Positions 8,086 through 16,010 are shown, counted from the first letter of the stretch. The stretch is 19,235 nt of DNA from CAYFUG01 sp964346295 (GCA_964346295.1 CAYFUG010000023.1:1-19235); one strand, 5' to 3'. The notes: generated from the letters alone by a model not told the origin. Translations and numbers: made by a program.

Positions 8086-8342
8086 AAAATCTTTTCAAGG
8101 GTTTAAATTGGGTTTTAAGTCGGGGCTTAGGCTAATAATAGAAAGTCACGATCTACTAAAGGTTATTGACTAAGGATCTAGAAGTTAGCTGGAAATTAAA
8201 AAAGAGAGACGAAAGCACTTTCGTTTTTTGTAAAATTTGCAAAAGTTTTTTAGAAGGTAAGAAATAGCGGTCTGGTTGTTTCAAGGATTGTTGCTTGAGA
8301 CAAGATCGTTGTTTATTTAGGATGTATTTGTAAGATATATTT
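8086..8342. other. Intergenic stretch between rpsO terminator and tRNA-Ser
   Basis: No gene is seen. A short hairpin, ACGAAA (8209-8214) with TTTCGT (8219-8224), runs into six T residues and could be a second weak terminator. A 10-pair hairpin, TTGTTTCAAG (8276-8285) with CTTGAGACAA (8294-8303), has no T run and lies 40 bases ahead of the tRNA. Confidence 0.4.
8309..8336 (+). promoter_or_regulatory. Candidate promoter of tRNA-Ser
   Basis: TTGTTT (8309-8314) and TAAGAT (8331-8336) are 16 bases apart, and the mature tRNA begins 6 bases after the -10 hexamer. Both hexamers are imperfect matches to the sigma-70 consensus. Confidence 0.3.
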
Positions 8343-8429
8343 GGAGAGGTGGCAGAGTGGTCGAATGCGGCGGTCTTGAAAACCGCTGTCCGTTTTTGCG
8401 GACCGGGGGTTCGAATCCCTTCCTCTCCG
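8343..8429 (+). tRNA. tRNA-Ser (anticodon UGA)
   Basis: Acceptor stem GGAGAGG (8343-8349) pairs with CCTCTCC (8422-8428), discriminator base G at 8429. The anticodon stem GCGGT/ACCGC encloses CTTGAAA, giving anticodon TGA. The long variable arm (GTCCG...CGGAC) and the T-arm GGGGGTTCGAATCCC are typical of class II tRNA-Ser. The CCA end is not encoded (GCA follows), so CCA must be added by an enzyme. Confidence 0.96.
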
Positions 8430-8827
8430 CATATTTTATATCGCAGTCTTCAAATGTTTTTGCTTACATTCTACATAGCTGGAGGTTGGGGAGACTTTGT
8501 AAGGAAAAAAGCTGATTTGAGGAGCTGCATTGAAGTGGCGAGTAAGTCCTTATTAAGCTTGCTCTAAAAACAAAAATCCAGTAAGTTGAAGAGGTTATTA
8601 GGAAAGACTTGTAGGTAGAGAGAAAAGTAAGATTCATTTAATAATAAGGTGGAGTAAAGAAGCGTTTAGTATGATTTAAGTATTTTGACTTGGAAAGCGG
8701 CGAAAGGCTGTTTTTTAAGCTTTGATTCGCTCGGATTAATTTTCAGGTGGCCCTTTTAACGCTTTAAAAAAGAACTGAAAAATCCGAAGAAAATAATAGG
8801 AAAATAATTCTAGTAAAAGAAAAATAT
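8430..8827. other. Intergenic region upstream of gyrB
   Basis: 398 bases without a convincing gene. An open frame reads through from the tRNA to 8567 but is a tRNA shadow. The only clear structure is the hairpin at 8731-8787, listed separately. The last 40 bases before the gyrB ATG are very A-rich with no Shine-Dalgarno match. Confidence 0.5.
8731..8787 (+). promoter_or_regulatory. Long bulged hairpin 40 bases ahead of gyrB
   Basis: TCGGAT (8731-8736), a 3-base bulge, then TTTTCAG (8740-8746) pairs with CTGAAAA (8775-8781) and ATCCGA (8782-8787), giving 13 pairs. The loop holds a nested hairpin, TTTTAA (8754-8759) with TTAAAA (8764-8769). No T run follows, so it is more likely a leader structure or DNA-supercoiling-sensitive site than a terminator. 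Function is unproven. Confidence 0.45.
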
Positions 8828-10810
8828 ATGAGTGCTCAATCAACCAACTATAGTGCTAAATCGATCCAAGTTCTAGAAGGATTGGAACCAGTAAGAAAGC
8901 GACCAGGAATGTACATTGGAGGAACCTCCCTAGAAGGTCTTCATCATTTGATTTGGGAAGTAGTCTCTAACTCAATTGATGAGTCAATGGCTGGTCATGG
9001 AAATTACATTGAAGTAAAAATTCTACCCGGCAATAGAATCCAGGTCTCTGATCAGGGAAGAGGAATTCCAGTAGACAAGCATCCTCAGACAGGCTTGTCA
9101 GCTCTAGAAACAGTGATGACCAAACTACACGCCGGAGGAAAGTTTAGTGGGGAAGGCTATAAAGTTTCGGGAGGGTTGCACGGAGTAGGAGTGAGCGCGG
9201 TGAACGCTTTGTCCACCTTAATGCGAGCGGAAGTTTATCAAAAAGGAAAAATTTGGACTCAGGAGTATACCCGAGGAGAGCCTAAGGGACCTATTAAGGC
9301 CACTGGTAAGACCGATAGAAAGGGGACCACTATTATGTTTGAGCCGGATCCGGAAATTTTTCCAGAAATTGAGTGGAATTGGAATAAAATTGCTAAGTAT
9401 TTGCGCCAGCAAGCTTATTTAACTAAGGGGGTCTATATTAAACTAATTGATGAGCGAGAAGAAAAGGAGGAGCTTTGGCGGAAAGTAGGGTTTTGTTTTG
9501 ATGGTGGAATCGGTTCTTTTGTTAAGTTTTTAAATCGAAGTCGAGAAGTTATTAATCCCAATGTTTTCTATGTAGAAAAAGAAGAGCGAGGGGTGTTGGT
9601 AGAACTGGCGATGCAGTACCATGATAGTTTTAAGGAGCAAGTGTTTTCTTTCGCTAATAATATTCACACAGCAGAAGGAGGAATGCACGAGACCGGCTTT
9701 CGAACAGCTTTGACAAGGACCTTTAATGATTATGCGAGGAAGAATAATCTGATCAAAGAAAAAGACCCTAATTTTACTTCGGATGATGTGAAGGAAGGTT
9801 TGACAGCTATTGTCTCTATTAAGCTCCAAGAAGCCCAGTTTGAAGGTCAAACCAAGGCCAAGTTGGGCAACTCGGAGGCGCGGACAGCTACTTATAAAGT
9901 GGCCACGGAAGCGCTGACAGATTTCTTGGATGCTAGTCCCCAAGATGCCAAAGCTATTATCAGCAAAACCTTTCTTTCTGCCAAAGCTCGTTTAGCGGCT
10001 CGAGCGGCTAAAGAGGCGGTGGTTAGAAAGGGAGCTCTAGAGGGAATGACTTTACCCGGAAAGCTAGCGGATTGCTCTTCTCGGGATGCTTCTAAAAGTG
10101 AACTTTATATTGTAGAGGGAGACAGTGCGGGGGGGAGCGCCAAACAAGGAAGAGATCGAGCTTTTCAGGCTATTTTACCCTTGCGCGGAAAGATTCTTAA
10201 TGTAGAACGAGCTCGCCTAGATCGAATGCTTTCTTCAGTGGAAATTAAATCTCTAGTGATTGCGATGGGGGCGGGAATCGGGGAAGAGCTAGATTTGGAT
10301 AAATTGCGCTACCATCGAATTATTATCATGACGGACGCCGACGTGGACGGTTCTCATATTCGAACTTTGCTTTTAACATTGTTTTATCGGCACTTTGAGT
10401 CTTTAATTGAAAAGGGTTGCATTTACATTGCTCAGCCACCGCTGTATCAAATTAAAAAGGGTAAAGAGGTTCATTATGTTTTCACAGAAGACGATAAAAG
10501 AGCACTCTTGGCTAAATTTGCCGCTAAACAACTTTCCAAAGAAGAAAAAGAAGCCTTGGACGAAGAGAGTGAAGAGTTTAAAAAGAAAACCGGAGTCAGT
10601 TTGCAGCGTTATAAGGGTCTAGGAGAAATGAACCCGCGGCAATTGTGGGAAACGACCATGGATCCGGCTACTCGTTCTATGTATCAAGTTACCATTGAGG
10701 ATGCTCAAAGAGCGGACCAAATCTTTGATGTTTTAATGGGAGGAGAGGTAGCTCCGAGAAAGCGGTTTATTCAGTCGCATGCCAAAAGCGTCCAAAATCT
10801 CGATGTCTAG
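8828..10810 (+). CDS. gyrB: DNA gyrase subunit B
   Basis: 660 aa, the length of short-type GyrB without the roughly 170-residue insert of gammaproteobacteria. The GHKL ATPase domain shows EVVSNSIDE (ATP/Mg-binding Glu and Asn), DQGRGIPV and GGLHGVGVSAVNALS; the transducer domain follows to about residue 395. The TOPRIM domain has EGDSAGG (Glu at about 430) and DADVDGSHIRTLLL (about 503-516). The C-terminus carries QRYKGLGEMNP (about 592) and ends PRKRFI...NLDV, favouring GyrB over ParE. With GyrA it introduces negative supercoils using ATP. gyrA is not in this window. The start at ATG 8828 gives the usual short N-terminal arm before QVLEGLEPVRKRPGMYIG. Confidence 0.96.
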   Translation: MSAQSTNYSAKSIQVLEGLEPVRKRPGMYIGGTSLEGLHHLIWEVVSNSIDESMAGHGNYIEVKILPGNRIQVSDQGRGIPVDKHPQTGLSALETVMTKLHAGGKFSGEGYKVSGGLHGVGVSAVNALSTLMRAEVYQKGKIWTQEYTRGEPKGPIKATGKTDRKGTTIMFEPDPEIFPEIEWNWNKIAKYLRQQAYLTKGVYIKLIDEREEKEELWRKVGFCFDGGIGSFVKFLNRSREVINPNVFYVEKEERGVLVELAMQYHDSFKEQVFSFANNIHTAEGGMHETGFRTALTRTFNDYARKNNLIKEKDPNFTSDDVKEGLTAIVSIKLQEAQFEGQTKAKLGNSEARTATYKVATEALTDFLDASPQDAKAIISKTFLSAKARLAARAAKEAVVRKGALEGMTLPGKLADCSSRDASKSELYIVEGDSAGGSAKQGRDRAFQAILPLRGKILNVERARLDRMLSSVEIKSLVIAMGAGIGEELDLDKLRYHRIIIMTDADVDGSHIRTLLLTLFYRHFESLIEKGCIYIAQPPLYQIKKGKEVHYVFTEDDKRALLAKFAAKQLSKEEKEALDEESEEFKKKTGVSLQRYKGLGEMNPRQLWETTMDPATRSMYQVTIEDAQRADQIFDVLMGGEVAPRKRFIQSHAKSVQNLDV

Positions 10811-10813
10811 ATT

Positions 10814-10955
10814 CATTCTTTCAAATTTTGGAAATTTTGGTGTTGCAAGCTGCTTTTGGCACTTACCGTACTTTTCAGTACGGCTCGCACCAAGCCTCGC
10901 TTGCGCCTCTGCCTGCCGGCAGGCAGGTAAAAATTTCCTAAAATTTTAAAGAATG
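10814..10955. repeat. Intergenic inverted-repeat element, copy A (3' of gyrB)
   Basis: Begins 3 bases after the gyrB stop. The outer arms CATTCTTT (10814-10821) and AAAGAATG (10948-10955) pair, followed inward by the shared arm CAAATTTTGGAAATTTT against AAATTTCCTAAAATTTT. Inside are a perfect hairpin CCGTAC/GTACGG (10866-10871, 10878-10883) and an 18-base perfect palindrome CTGCCTGCCGGCAGGCAG (10909-10926). The arms and core recur at 16201 and 19030, and the interior recurs at 12672. No protein-coding content is seen. Confidence 0.8.
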
Positions 10956-11082
10956 GTCGTAGTAATGAACTTGGTTGGTAATTTTCGGTGTCGAAGTTTC
11001 CGTACTTCCAGTGATGTTGGAAGGCATTCAGGTTAGATATGGTTTAAGTGATCTAATAATTTTCTAAATAGATATTGAAATT

Positions 11083-11481
11083 ATGAAGAAAATAATTACT
11101 TCCGAAAGCGCTCCTAAGGCCAAGGGTTTATTGTCACCAGCAATTCTCCATGAATCAAGATATGTAATGGAGTTATCTGGTCAGGTTGGTATGAATCCAC
11201 AGGAGGGAAAATTGGTAGGAGGCGGAGTTGAACCTGAAACAGAGCAGATCTTGAAAAATGTGGGTGCTTTGTTGTCTGAGGTGGGCTGGAATTATGATAA
11301 TATTACAAAAATTAGGATATTCCTTGTTAGTATGGAAGATTATGCCCTTATTAATGATGTTTACAAGAAGTATTTTACAGGGGAGTTACCAACCAGGACT
11401 GCCTTGGCGGTAAAAGAGTTACCCTTAGGATCTCTGGTGGAAATGGAATGTGTGGCTGCGGGTAATGAAGTGCAGCTATAG
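11083..11481 (+). CDS. ridA: RidA-family reactive imine/enamine deaminase
   Basis: 132 aa, normal for the YjgF/YER057c/UK114 family. Known members hydrolyse reactive enamines/imines made by PLP enzymes such as threonine dehydratase, acting as cytosolic trimers. Seen here: SGQVGMNPQEGKLVGGGVEPETEQ, LLSEVGWNYDNITKIRIFL and PTRTALAV. The catalytic Arg is R105, with Glu120 in LVEMECVA; both align with the E. coli positions. Start at ATG 11083. It stands between a repeat element upstream and mltG downstream, and no metabolic partner gene is adjacent. Confidence 0.92.
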   Translation: MKKIITSESAPKAKGLLSPAILHESRYVMELSGQVGMNPQEGKLVGGGVEPETEQILKNVGALLSEVGWNYDNITKIRIFLVSMEDYALINDVYKKYFTGELPTRTALAVKELPLGSLVEMECVAAGNEVQL

Positions 11482-11569
11482 AAAAGCTCGGAGTTGGGAG
11501 TGCAGTTCCTGAATGGCAGGAAAAATCGATCTTATTTTTTCCAATTCTAAAGCTCATAAGTATTAAGCC

Positions 11570-11575
11570 TATAAT
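11570..11575 (+). promoter_or_regulatory. Probable -10 box of mltG promoter
   Basis: A perfect TATAAT at 11570-11575 in the 143-base gap after ridA. It would start transcription about 40 bases before the mltG ATG. No convincing -35 element is visible. Confidence 0.4.
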
Positions 11576-11624
11576 ATATTTTTCCCCACTAAACAAAGGG
11601 GCTAATCAATTTTTATTGGTAAAA

Positions 11625-12671
11625 ATGAAAAAAGTATTTTTTTTGCTAGTAATAGCAATCTTAGTAACGGTAGTGGGAGGGTATTTTTATCTAGAGGAAA
11701 AATCCTTAAACAGTAGATCCAGTTCTTCTAATTTGCTTCAGGAGTTTGAGATTGCTTCGGGAGAGGGTGCTCAAGAGGTAGGAGTGAGACTAGAAGAAGA
11801 GGGTTTAATTCTTAATAAGAGTTTCTTTTACTATTATCTTTGGAAAACTGATCAAAATAATAAATTGCAAGCGGGAGTATACGAAATTTCTCCCAGTATG
11901 ACTATCCCTGAAATGGTGGAAAAGTTTACTCGAGGAAAAGTAAAGGAAAAAGTGGTGAAGATTACAGTTCCGGAAGGTTTTACTAATGAAAAAATTATCA
12001 AGTTAGTGAAAGAAAGAGAGCCTTCTATTGCCGATGAATTTGAAGAAATTGTCACTTGCAAATGCCTGGGACAGGCCGAGTGCGAATGCGACCGCTTTAG
12101 CCAAAAGTACGACTTTCTGGCCCAAATCCCTAAGGGAGTCGATATGGAGGGTTATTTATTTCCAGACACCTATTTTATTAGTCCCGAGGAAACCGGGTCC
12201 ACCTTAGTAAGTAAGTTTTTAAATAATTTTAAAAAGAAATATTCCGAAGATTTTGTGGCTCAGATGGAAAAGCGAGATAAGAGTTACCATGAAATTATGA
12301 CTATGGCGTCTATTATTGAGCGAGAGGTGCGGACCGATGAAGATAGGAAAGTCGTCTCGGGAATTTTTTGGAATCGTGTCGAGGATAGTTATCCTTTGCA
12401 AAGTTGTGCCACGCTGGCCTACTTTTTAGGCGTTGACAAGCCTCAATTTAGTTATGAAGATACTCAAATAGAATCGCCTTACAATACTTATGTTAATGCA
12501 GGGATGCCTCCTGGTCCAATCAGTAATCCGGGGCTTCCTTCTATTGAGGCTGCTCTTTATCCTGAGGAGACAGATTATTACTTCTTTCTTTCTGATGCAG
12601 AGACAGGGGAGATTATTTACTCAGAAACGCTAGAAGAGCATAATGCCAATAAGGATCGCCATGGCTTGTAG
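11625..12671 (+). CDS. mltG: Endolytic murein transglycosylase MltG (YceG-like)
   Basis: 348 aa from ATG 11625; an in-frame TTG at 11616 would add only three residues. MKKVFFLLVIAILVTVVGGYF is one membrane anchor. The N-terminal part (about 40-110) is the LysM-like YceG subdomain (ASGEGAQEVGVRLEEEGLI, AGVYEISPSMTIPEM). The catalytic part has MASIIEREV with the conserved Glu at about residue 232, YNTYVNAGMPPGPISNPG and YYFFLSD, all MltG signatures. The enzyme cuts nascent glycan strands at the outer membrane face and sets their length. Odd: a Cys-rich insert TCKCLGQAECEC at about 143-155 with four Cys in CxC pairs, in a locally GC-richer patch. A degenerate repeat element starts right after the stop. 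Confidence 0.94.
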   Translation: MKKVFFLLVIAILVTVVGGYFYLEEKSLNSRSSSSNLLQEFEIASGEGAQEVGVRLEEEGLILNKSFFYYYLWKTDQNNKLQAGVYEISPSMTIPEMVEKFTRGKVKEKVVKITVPEGFTNEKIIKLVKEREPSIADEFEEIVTCKCLGQAECECDRFSQKYDFLAQIPKGVDMEGYLFPDTYFISPEETGSTLVSKFLNNFKKKYSEDFVAQMEKRDKSYHEIMTMASIIEREVRTDEDRKVVSGIFWNRVEDSYPLQSCATLAYFLGVDKPQFSYEDTQIESPYNTYVNAGMPPGPISNPGLPSIEAALYPEETDYYFFLSDAETGEIIYSETLEEHNANKDRHGL

Positions 12672-12822
12672 GCTCTTTTATTAATTGGAGAAAGTTGTTT
12701 TTGTAAGCTACTTTTAGGGCTTACGCTTAACATGGCCTTGCTACCTTTCGCGCCATGGCTTGCTTGTGTCTAGATTTTACTAAAAATTTAGCTAGGCTAA
12801 AAACACCTTCCATTAGAGCTCC
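12672..12822. repeat. Degenerate intergenic repeat element, copy D (3' of mltG)
   Basis: TTGTAAGCTACTTTTAGGGC matches the interior of copy A (TTGCAAGCTGCTTTTGGCAC), and GCGCCATGGCTTGCTTGTGT matches GCACCAAGCCTCGCTTGCGC in the same order. The outer arms are weaker (AATTGGAG...GTTGTTTTT against AAACACCTTCCATT). The CTGCCTG palindrome of copies A and B is absent. It looks like an older or eroded member of the family. Confidence 0.55.
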
Positions 12823-12876
12823 TTAACTATTTAGTCGACTCGTATTCGGCATTAAAATAAAAGTTAAAATTTACAA

Positions 12877-14511
12877 GTGTCTTTAAAAAAATCTAAAAAT
12901 GGTCGAAAGGATAAGCAATCAGCAAAGTCTTCAGAAAAGTCTCTTTCTGGTACTCCTTTAGTAGTGGCGATTTTGGATGGTTGGGGATTAGGTAGTAATG
13001 ACAAGGAGGTGAACGCGATTGCAGCGGCGGAAACTCCTTTTTTTGACAGAATTTGTCGCAGGCGTCCTTTTGCTAAATTAAGTGCTTATGGGAGAGCAGT
13101 AGGGCTGGAAAAAGGAGACACTAGCGGCTCGGAAGCTGGTCATCTTAACATTGGGGCGGGGAGAATTATTAAGCAAGAAAGTCGAAAGATTCTGGAGTCT
13201 ATTTCTGATGGAAGTTTCTTTATGAATCCGGTGCTGCTTTCTGTGGTACATTATTTAAAAAATAATCAGAGCGCTAAGATTCATTTAGTGGGAATGATGG
13301 GGACGGGAGACAGTCCTCATTCTCATCCGGACATTGTATTGGCTTTATTGAGTTTTTTGAAGGGGGAGCTTCCTGATAAAAAAGCTTTTTTGCACTTATT
13401 CACTGATGGTCGAGATTCCTATGCCAATAGTACCTTGGAGCATTGGAGGAAATGGAAATGGAATATGGATTACTTGGGGAATGGGGAGCTAGCAACTTTT
13501 TGTGGTCGTTTTTATGGCATGGATCGGACCAAAAAATGGGATCGTTTGTTGAAAGCTTACGAAATGATTACTCACGGAGAAGGCAGGAAATGCTTGAGTT
13601 TTGAGGAGGCGATTAGCGAGGATTATCAAGCGGGAGTTTCTGATGAATTTATACGCCCTTCGGTGCTAGTAAGCGAGGATTATCAACCTAAAGGATTAGT
13701 AAAAAAAGGTGACGCGGTCATTTTTTTTAATTTTCGTTCTGACCGGGCTCGACACCTAACTAAGTTATTTGCTAATCACGACCTAAGAAAGAGAGAAAAA
13801 GAAGTCCCAGCTTATAGTCCGGTAAAGGATCTTTGCTTGGTTACCATGACTGATTTTGGTCCTAATATTAATACTCAAACTGCTTTTTATACTCCTCCAC
13901 TTTCAGAAACTTTGCCAGTAGCCTTGAGAGACTTTAGGCAGCTTTATATCGCGGAGACGGAGAAATTTGCTCATGTTACCTACTTTATTAACGGAGGTTA
14001 CGCGGAGCCAGTGGGAGGAGAGGAGCGGTTGATGATTCCTTCGCCAGCGGTACGCTCTTATGATAAGACTCCGGCGATGTCAGCTGAAAAAATTACCGCA
14101 GCGGTTTTAAAAAGTCTCCAGAAAAAGAAGCACGATGTGATTGTGGTGAATTTTGCTAACGCCGATATGTTAGGGCACACTGGAAATTTTGAGGCGACAG
14201 TTAAGGCGGCAGAAGTGGTGGATCAGCAGTTAGCTTTAATTCATCAAGAAATTAAGAAACAGAGAGGAACCTTAATTGTCACGGCGGATCATGGCAATGC
14301 CGATGTGATGTTGGACAAAAGAAGCAGGCGAGTTTTTAATTTTCACACTCAGAATCCAGTTCCTTTCGTGTTGGTAGCAGAGAATAGGCAATGGAAGAGA
14401 GTTGCCTTGCGAAAAAAAGGAGTATTGGCTAGTATTGCTCCAACTGTTTTAGATATTTTAAAAGTAAAACGACCTCGAAAGATGACGGAGAAGAGCTTAA
14501 TTCACAGTTAA
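12877..14511 (+). CDS. gpmI: 2,3-bisphosphoglycerate-independent phosphoglycerate mutase
   Basis: 544 aa from GTG 12877. It interconverts 3- and 2-phosphoglycerate in glycolysis with two Mn ions and a phosphoserine intermediate. Visible motifs: VAILDGWGLG (metal-binding Asp), TSGSEAGHLNIGAGR with the nucleophile Ser85, LFTDGRDSY, FFNFRSDRARHL, NFANADMLGHTG and TADHGNADVM (metal-binding Asp/His), and HTQNPVPFVLV. It has a basic, Ser/Lys-rich N-terminal extension of about 26 residues not usual for the family; the first ATG candidates lie too far inside, so GTG is kept. The stop TAA (14509-14511) overlaps the proposed start of the next gene by one base. Confidence 0.95.
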   Translation: MSLKKSKNGRKDKQSAKSSEKSLSGTPLVVAILDGWGLGSNDKEVNAIAAAETPFFDRICRRRPFAKLSAYGRAVGLEKGDTSGSEAGHLNIGAGRIIKQESRKILESISDGSFFMNPVLLSVVHYLKNNQSAKIHLVGMMGTGDSPHSHPDIVLALLSFLKGELPDKKAFLHLFTDGRDSYANSTLEHWRKWKWNMDYLGNGELATFCGRFYGMDRTKKWDRLLKAYEMITHGEGRKCLSFEEAISEDYQAGVSDEFIRPSVLVSEDYQPKGLVKKGDAVIFFNFRSDRARHLTKLFANHDLRKREKEVPAYSPVKDLCLVTMTDFGPNINTQTAFYTPPLSETLPVALRDFRQLYIAETEKFAHVTYFINGGYAEPVGGEERLMIPSPAVRSYDKTPAMSAEKITAAVLKSLQKKKHDVIVVNFANADMLGHTGNFEATVKAAEVVDQQLALIHQEIKKQRGTLIVTADHGNADVMLDKRSRRVFNFHTQNPVPFVLVAENRQWKRVALRKKGVLASIAPTVLDILKVKRPRKMTEKSLIHS

Positions 14512-14927
14512 TTACGAGAAGACTTTACTTAGCCGGGGTTATTTCATTATTGCTACCCGCCTTGTTTTTCGTCGGTTGTGGCTTTGAGAGAGATGCTACT
14601 GAAGAAGGCAGGGAACTTGAAAGTAATAAAAGCCTCGAGGAAATGAGTTGTTTTGAGATTGGGGAAGAGATAGATGAATTTTTTGAGAAAGAAAATGTTT
14701 GTAATGTCGATTCTGATTGCATAAGGTACGATGATGACTATAAAATCTTATATGAAAGGTACTGTAAAAGCTTTATTAATAAAAATACTGACGCAACAAA
14801 ATTAAAGAAAATCTCACAGTTACTAAAGAATAAAGAATGTGGGCATAGTCCTCTTAAGTGCATAGGTAATCCGACTCTTAAGTGCGATAATAATAGATGT
14901 GTTGAAATTAAGCATTATAATGATTAA
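14511..14927 (+). CDS. Cys-rich lipoprotein, unknown family; probable ATT start
   Basis: The frame encodes a lipoprotein signal: two Arg, a hydrophobic run LYLAGVISLLLPALFF and lipobox FVGC. No ATG, GTG or TTG in this frame lies upstream of it for at least 60 bases; the only standard start, TTG 14550, would leave just nine residues before the lipobox Cys and no basic n-region. ATT at 14511, overlapping the gpmI stop (TAATT), gives TRRLYLAGV and a normal signal length. The mature part (about 115 aa) is acidic and holds eight further Cys, enough for four disulfides, with the tail pattern C-x8-C-x7-C-x5-C. I recognise no named family. It is presumably anchored to the outer membrane face and translated in series with gpmI. 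Confidence 0.7.
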   Translation: MTRRLYLAGVISLLLPALFFVGCGFERDATEEGRELESNKSLEEMSCFEIGEEIDEFFEKENVCNVDSDCIRYDDDYKILYERYCKSFINKNTDATKLKKISQLLKNKECGHSPLKCIGNPTLKCDNNRCVEIKHYND

Positions 14928-14946
14928 CAATAATTAACTTTAACTT

Positions 14947-15522
14947 ATGCAAATACTCAAAAAGATTTGGCCCTTGTTGGTAGTGGGAGTCTTGGTAGGT
15001 TTATTTTTTCTAGTGCGATGGGGAGATCAAACTCCGGAGGATTTAGTAACTGTTCAGGAGGAAGTTTATCCGGTGAACTTCATTGTTTTTCATTCGGAAA
15101 CCTGCCCCCATTGCAAGGACGAATTGGAATTCATTGAAGAAGAGCTTTCTGAAGAGTTCCCTAATCTTAAACTTCAGGCTTACGAAGTTTCGGGCTTTAA
15201 GAATAGCAATCTCTTTAAAAAAGTTATCGATCAATATGGCCTCCAGGGCGGAGTTCCAGTGACGATTATTGGCGATGAGCATTGGGTTGGTTTTAGTGAG
15301 GATGCGATGGCAGATCAGTTGCGAGAGCAAATCTGGCAGTGTTCTCAAGAAGCTTGCTACGGAGAGACGGGTAATTTTTTAAATTTAGAAGAGCCGTCCG
15401 AAAAAACCAAAGAGGAAATCACGCTTCCTCGCAAAATTTTAGAACGAGAATCAGCCTCCGCTAGCGGGGCTGATTCTGGGAGTTCGAAAGACAATCGAGT
15501 AACTTTCTTGGGGGGAGTATAG
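14947..15522 (+). CDS. Membrane-anchored thioredoxin-like protein (CPHC)
   Basis: 191 aa. One membrane helix at about 8-25 (WPLLVVGVLVGLFFLVRW), then a thioredoxin-fold domain at about 38-135 with the redox motif SETCPHC (Cys53 and Cys56) and a likely cis-Pro loop GGVPVTIIG. Two more Cys (QCSQEAC) follow. The C-terminal 50 residues are Ser/Glu-rich and include a stretch encoded by a 31-base palindrome (15447-15477). The CPHC motif is that of DsbA-type oxidases but also occurs in other thiol proteins. The gene is followed two bases later by a CcdA-family transporter, so together they are likely a thiol-redox pair facing outward. Direction (oxidising or reducing) cannot be decided from sequence. 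Confidence 0.85.
   Translation: MQILKKIWPLLVVGVLVGLFFLVRWGDQTPEDLVTVQEEVYPVNFIVFHSETCPHCKDELEFIEEELSEEFPNLKLQAYEVSGFKNSNLFKKVIDQYGLQGGVPVTIIGDEHWVGFSEDAMADQLREQIWQCSQEACYGETGNFLNLEEPSEKTKEEITLPRKILERESASASGADSGSSKDNRVTFLGGV
15447..15477 (+). repeat. 31-base palindrome inside the thioredoxin-like gene
   Basis: AGAATCAGCC (15447-15456) and GGCTGATTCT (15468-15477) are perfect inverted arms around T plus the palindrome CCGCTAGCGG. It encodes part of the low-complexity tail (SASASGAD) beyond the folded domain. It looks like an inserted mobile palindrome that kept the frame. Confidence 0.7.
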
Positions 15523-15524
15523 CA

Positions 15525-16001
15525 GTGGACGAGAGGCACTCGATTGCTTTTTGGGCAGTAGTATTAGGAATTTTAGACGGAGTTAATCCTTGTATGTTTT
15601 CGGTGTTGATCTTTCTTTTGACTTATTTGATAGGGGTTGGTTCTCGTAAAAAAGCGCTTAAGACGGGTTTGGTTTTTGCGGCAGTTACTTTTGCGGTCTA
15701 TTTTTCTTTGATGCTGGGAATTTTTCAGATTGTTAGTGTATTGAAAATTTCTTCCTGGGTGCGGTATATAGCAATTGGGATTGCTTTAGTATTGGGGATT
15801 TTGATGGTGAAGGATTATTTTTTCTATGGAAAATGGATTTCCTTGGCGATTCCCGATAAGCACAAGCCTACTATTGAAAAACTGGTTAAAAAGGGAACTT
15901 ATTTCAGTGTGGCTTTGCTAGCCTTGTTTGCCAGTTTGGTAGAGTTGCCTTGTACTAGTGGAATTCCGATTGCCTTTACTTCTATTTTGACTCAAAATTA
16001 G
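15525..16001 (+). CDS. ccdA: CcdA-family thiol-disulfide electron transporter, N-terminal part (interrupted by in-frame TAG)
   Basis: Starts at GTG 15525 after a GGGGGGAGT ribosome site, two bases downstream of the thioredoxin-like gene. Four membrane spans are visible. The redox Cys pair sits in DGVNPC (Cys23) and ELPCTSG (Cys143), the signature positions of CcdA/DsbD-type transporters that pass electrons from cytoplasmic thioredoxin across the membrane. The frame stops at TAG 15999-16001 after SILTQN, in the loop before the next span. The same frame then continues with two more family-like spans to 16199, so the ancestral gene is 15525-16199 (about 224 codons). The break could be a sequence error, a recent nonsense mutation, readthrough, or restart at GTG 16011. 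Both redox Cys are in this half. Confidence 0.85.
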   Translation: MDERHSIAFWAVVLGILDGVNPCMFSVLIFLLTYLIGVGSRKKALKTGLVFAAVTFAVYFSLMLGIFQIVSVLKISSWVRYIAIGIALVLGILMVKDYFFYGKWISLAIPDKHKPTIEKLVKKGTYFSVALLALFASLVELPCTSGIPIAFTSILTQN

Positions 16002-16010
16002 GTTTCCCCG

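Noticed and set aside
8209..8230. ACGAAA/TTTCGT hairpin with T run as a main terminator
   Set aside because: Only six pairs, low GC and no gene ending nearby; noted as a weak structure within the intergenic entry only.
8349..8567. Plus-strand 72-codon frame beginning MAEWSNAAVLKTAVRF
   Set aside because: It is the familiar false protein read from a tRNA-Ser gene; the tRNA fold explains the sequence.
9530..9943. Minus-strand 137-codon frame within gyrB
   Set aside because: Antisense shadow of a strongly conserved gene with no domain of its own.
11508..11545. TTCCTG/CAGGAA and GGAAAAA/TTTTTCC hairpins after ridA as a terminator
   Set aside because: The two pairings compete, both are short, and no T run follows the GC stem directly.
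15999..16001. TAG read as an amino acid by a changed genetic code
   Set aside because: rpsO, gyrB, ridA and mltG all end with TAG at their normal C-termini; the known CPR code change concerns TGA, not TAG.
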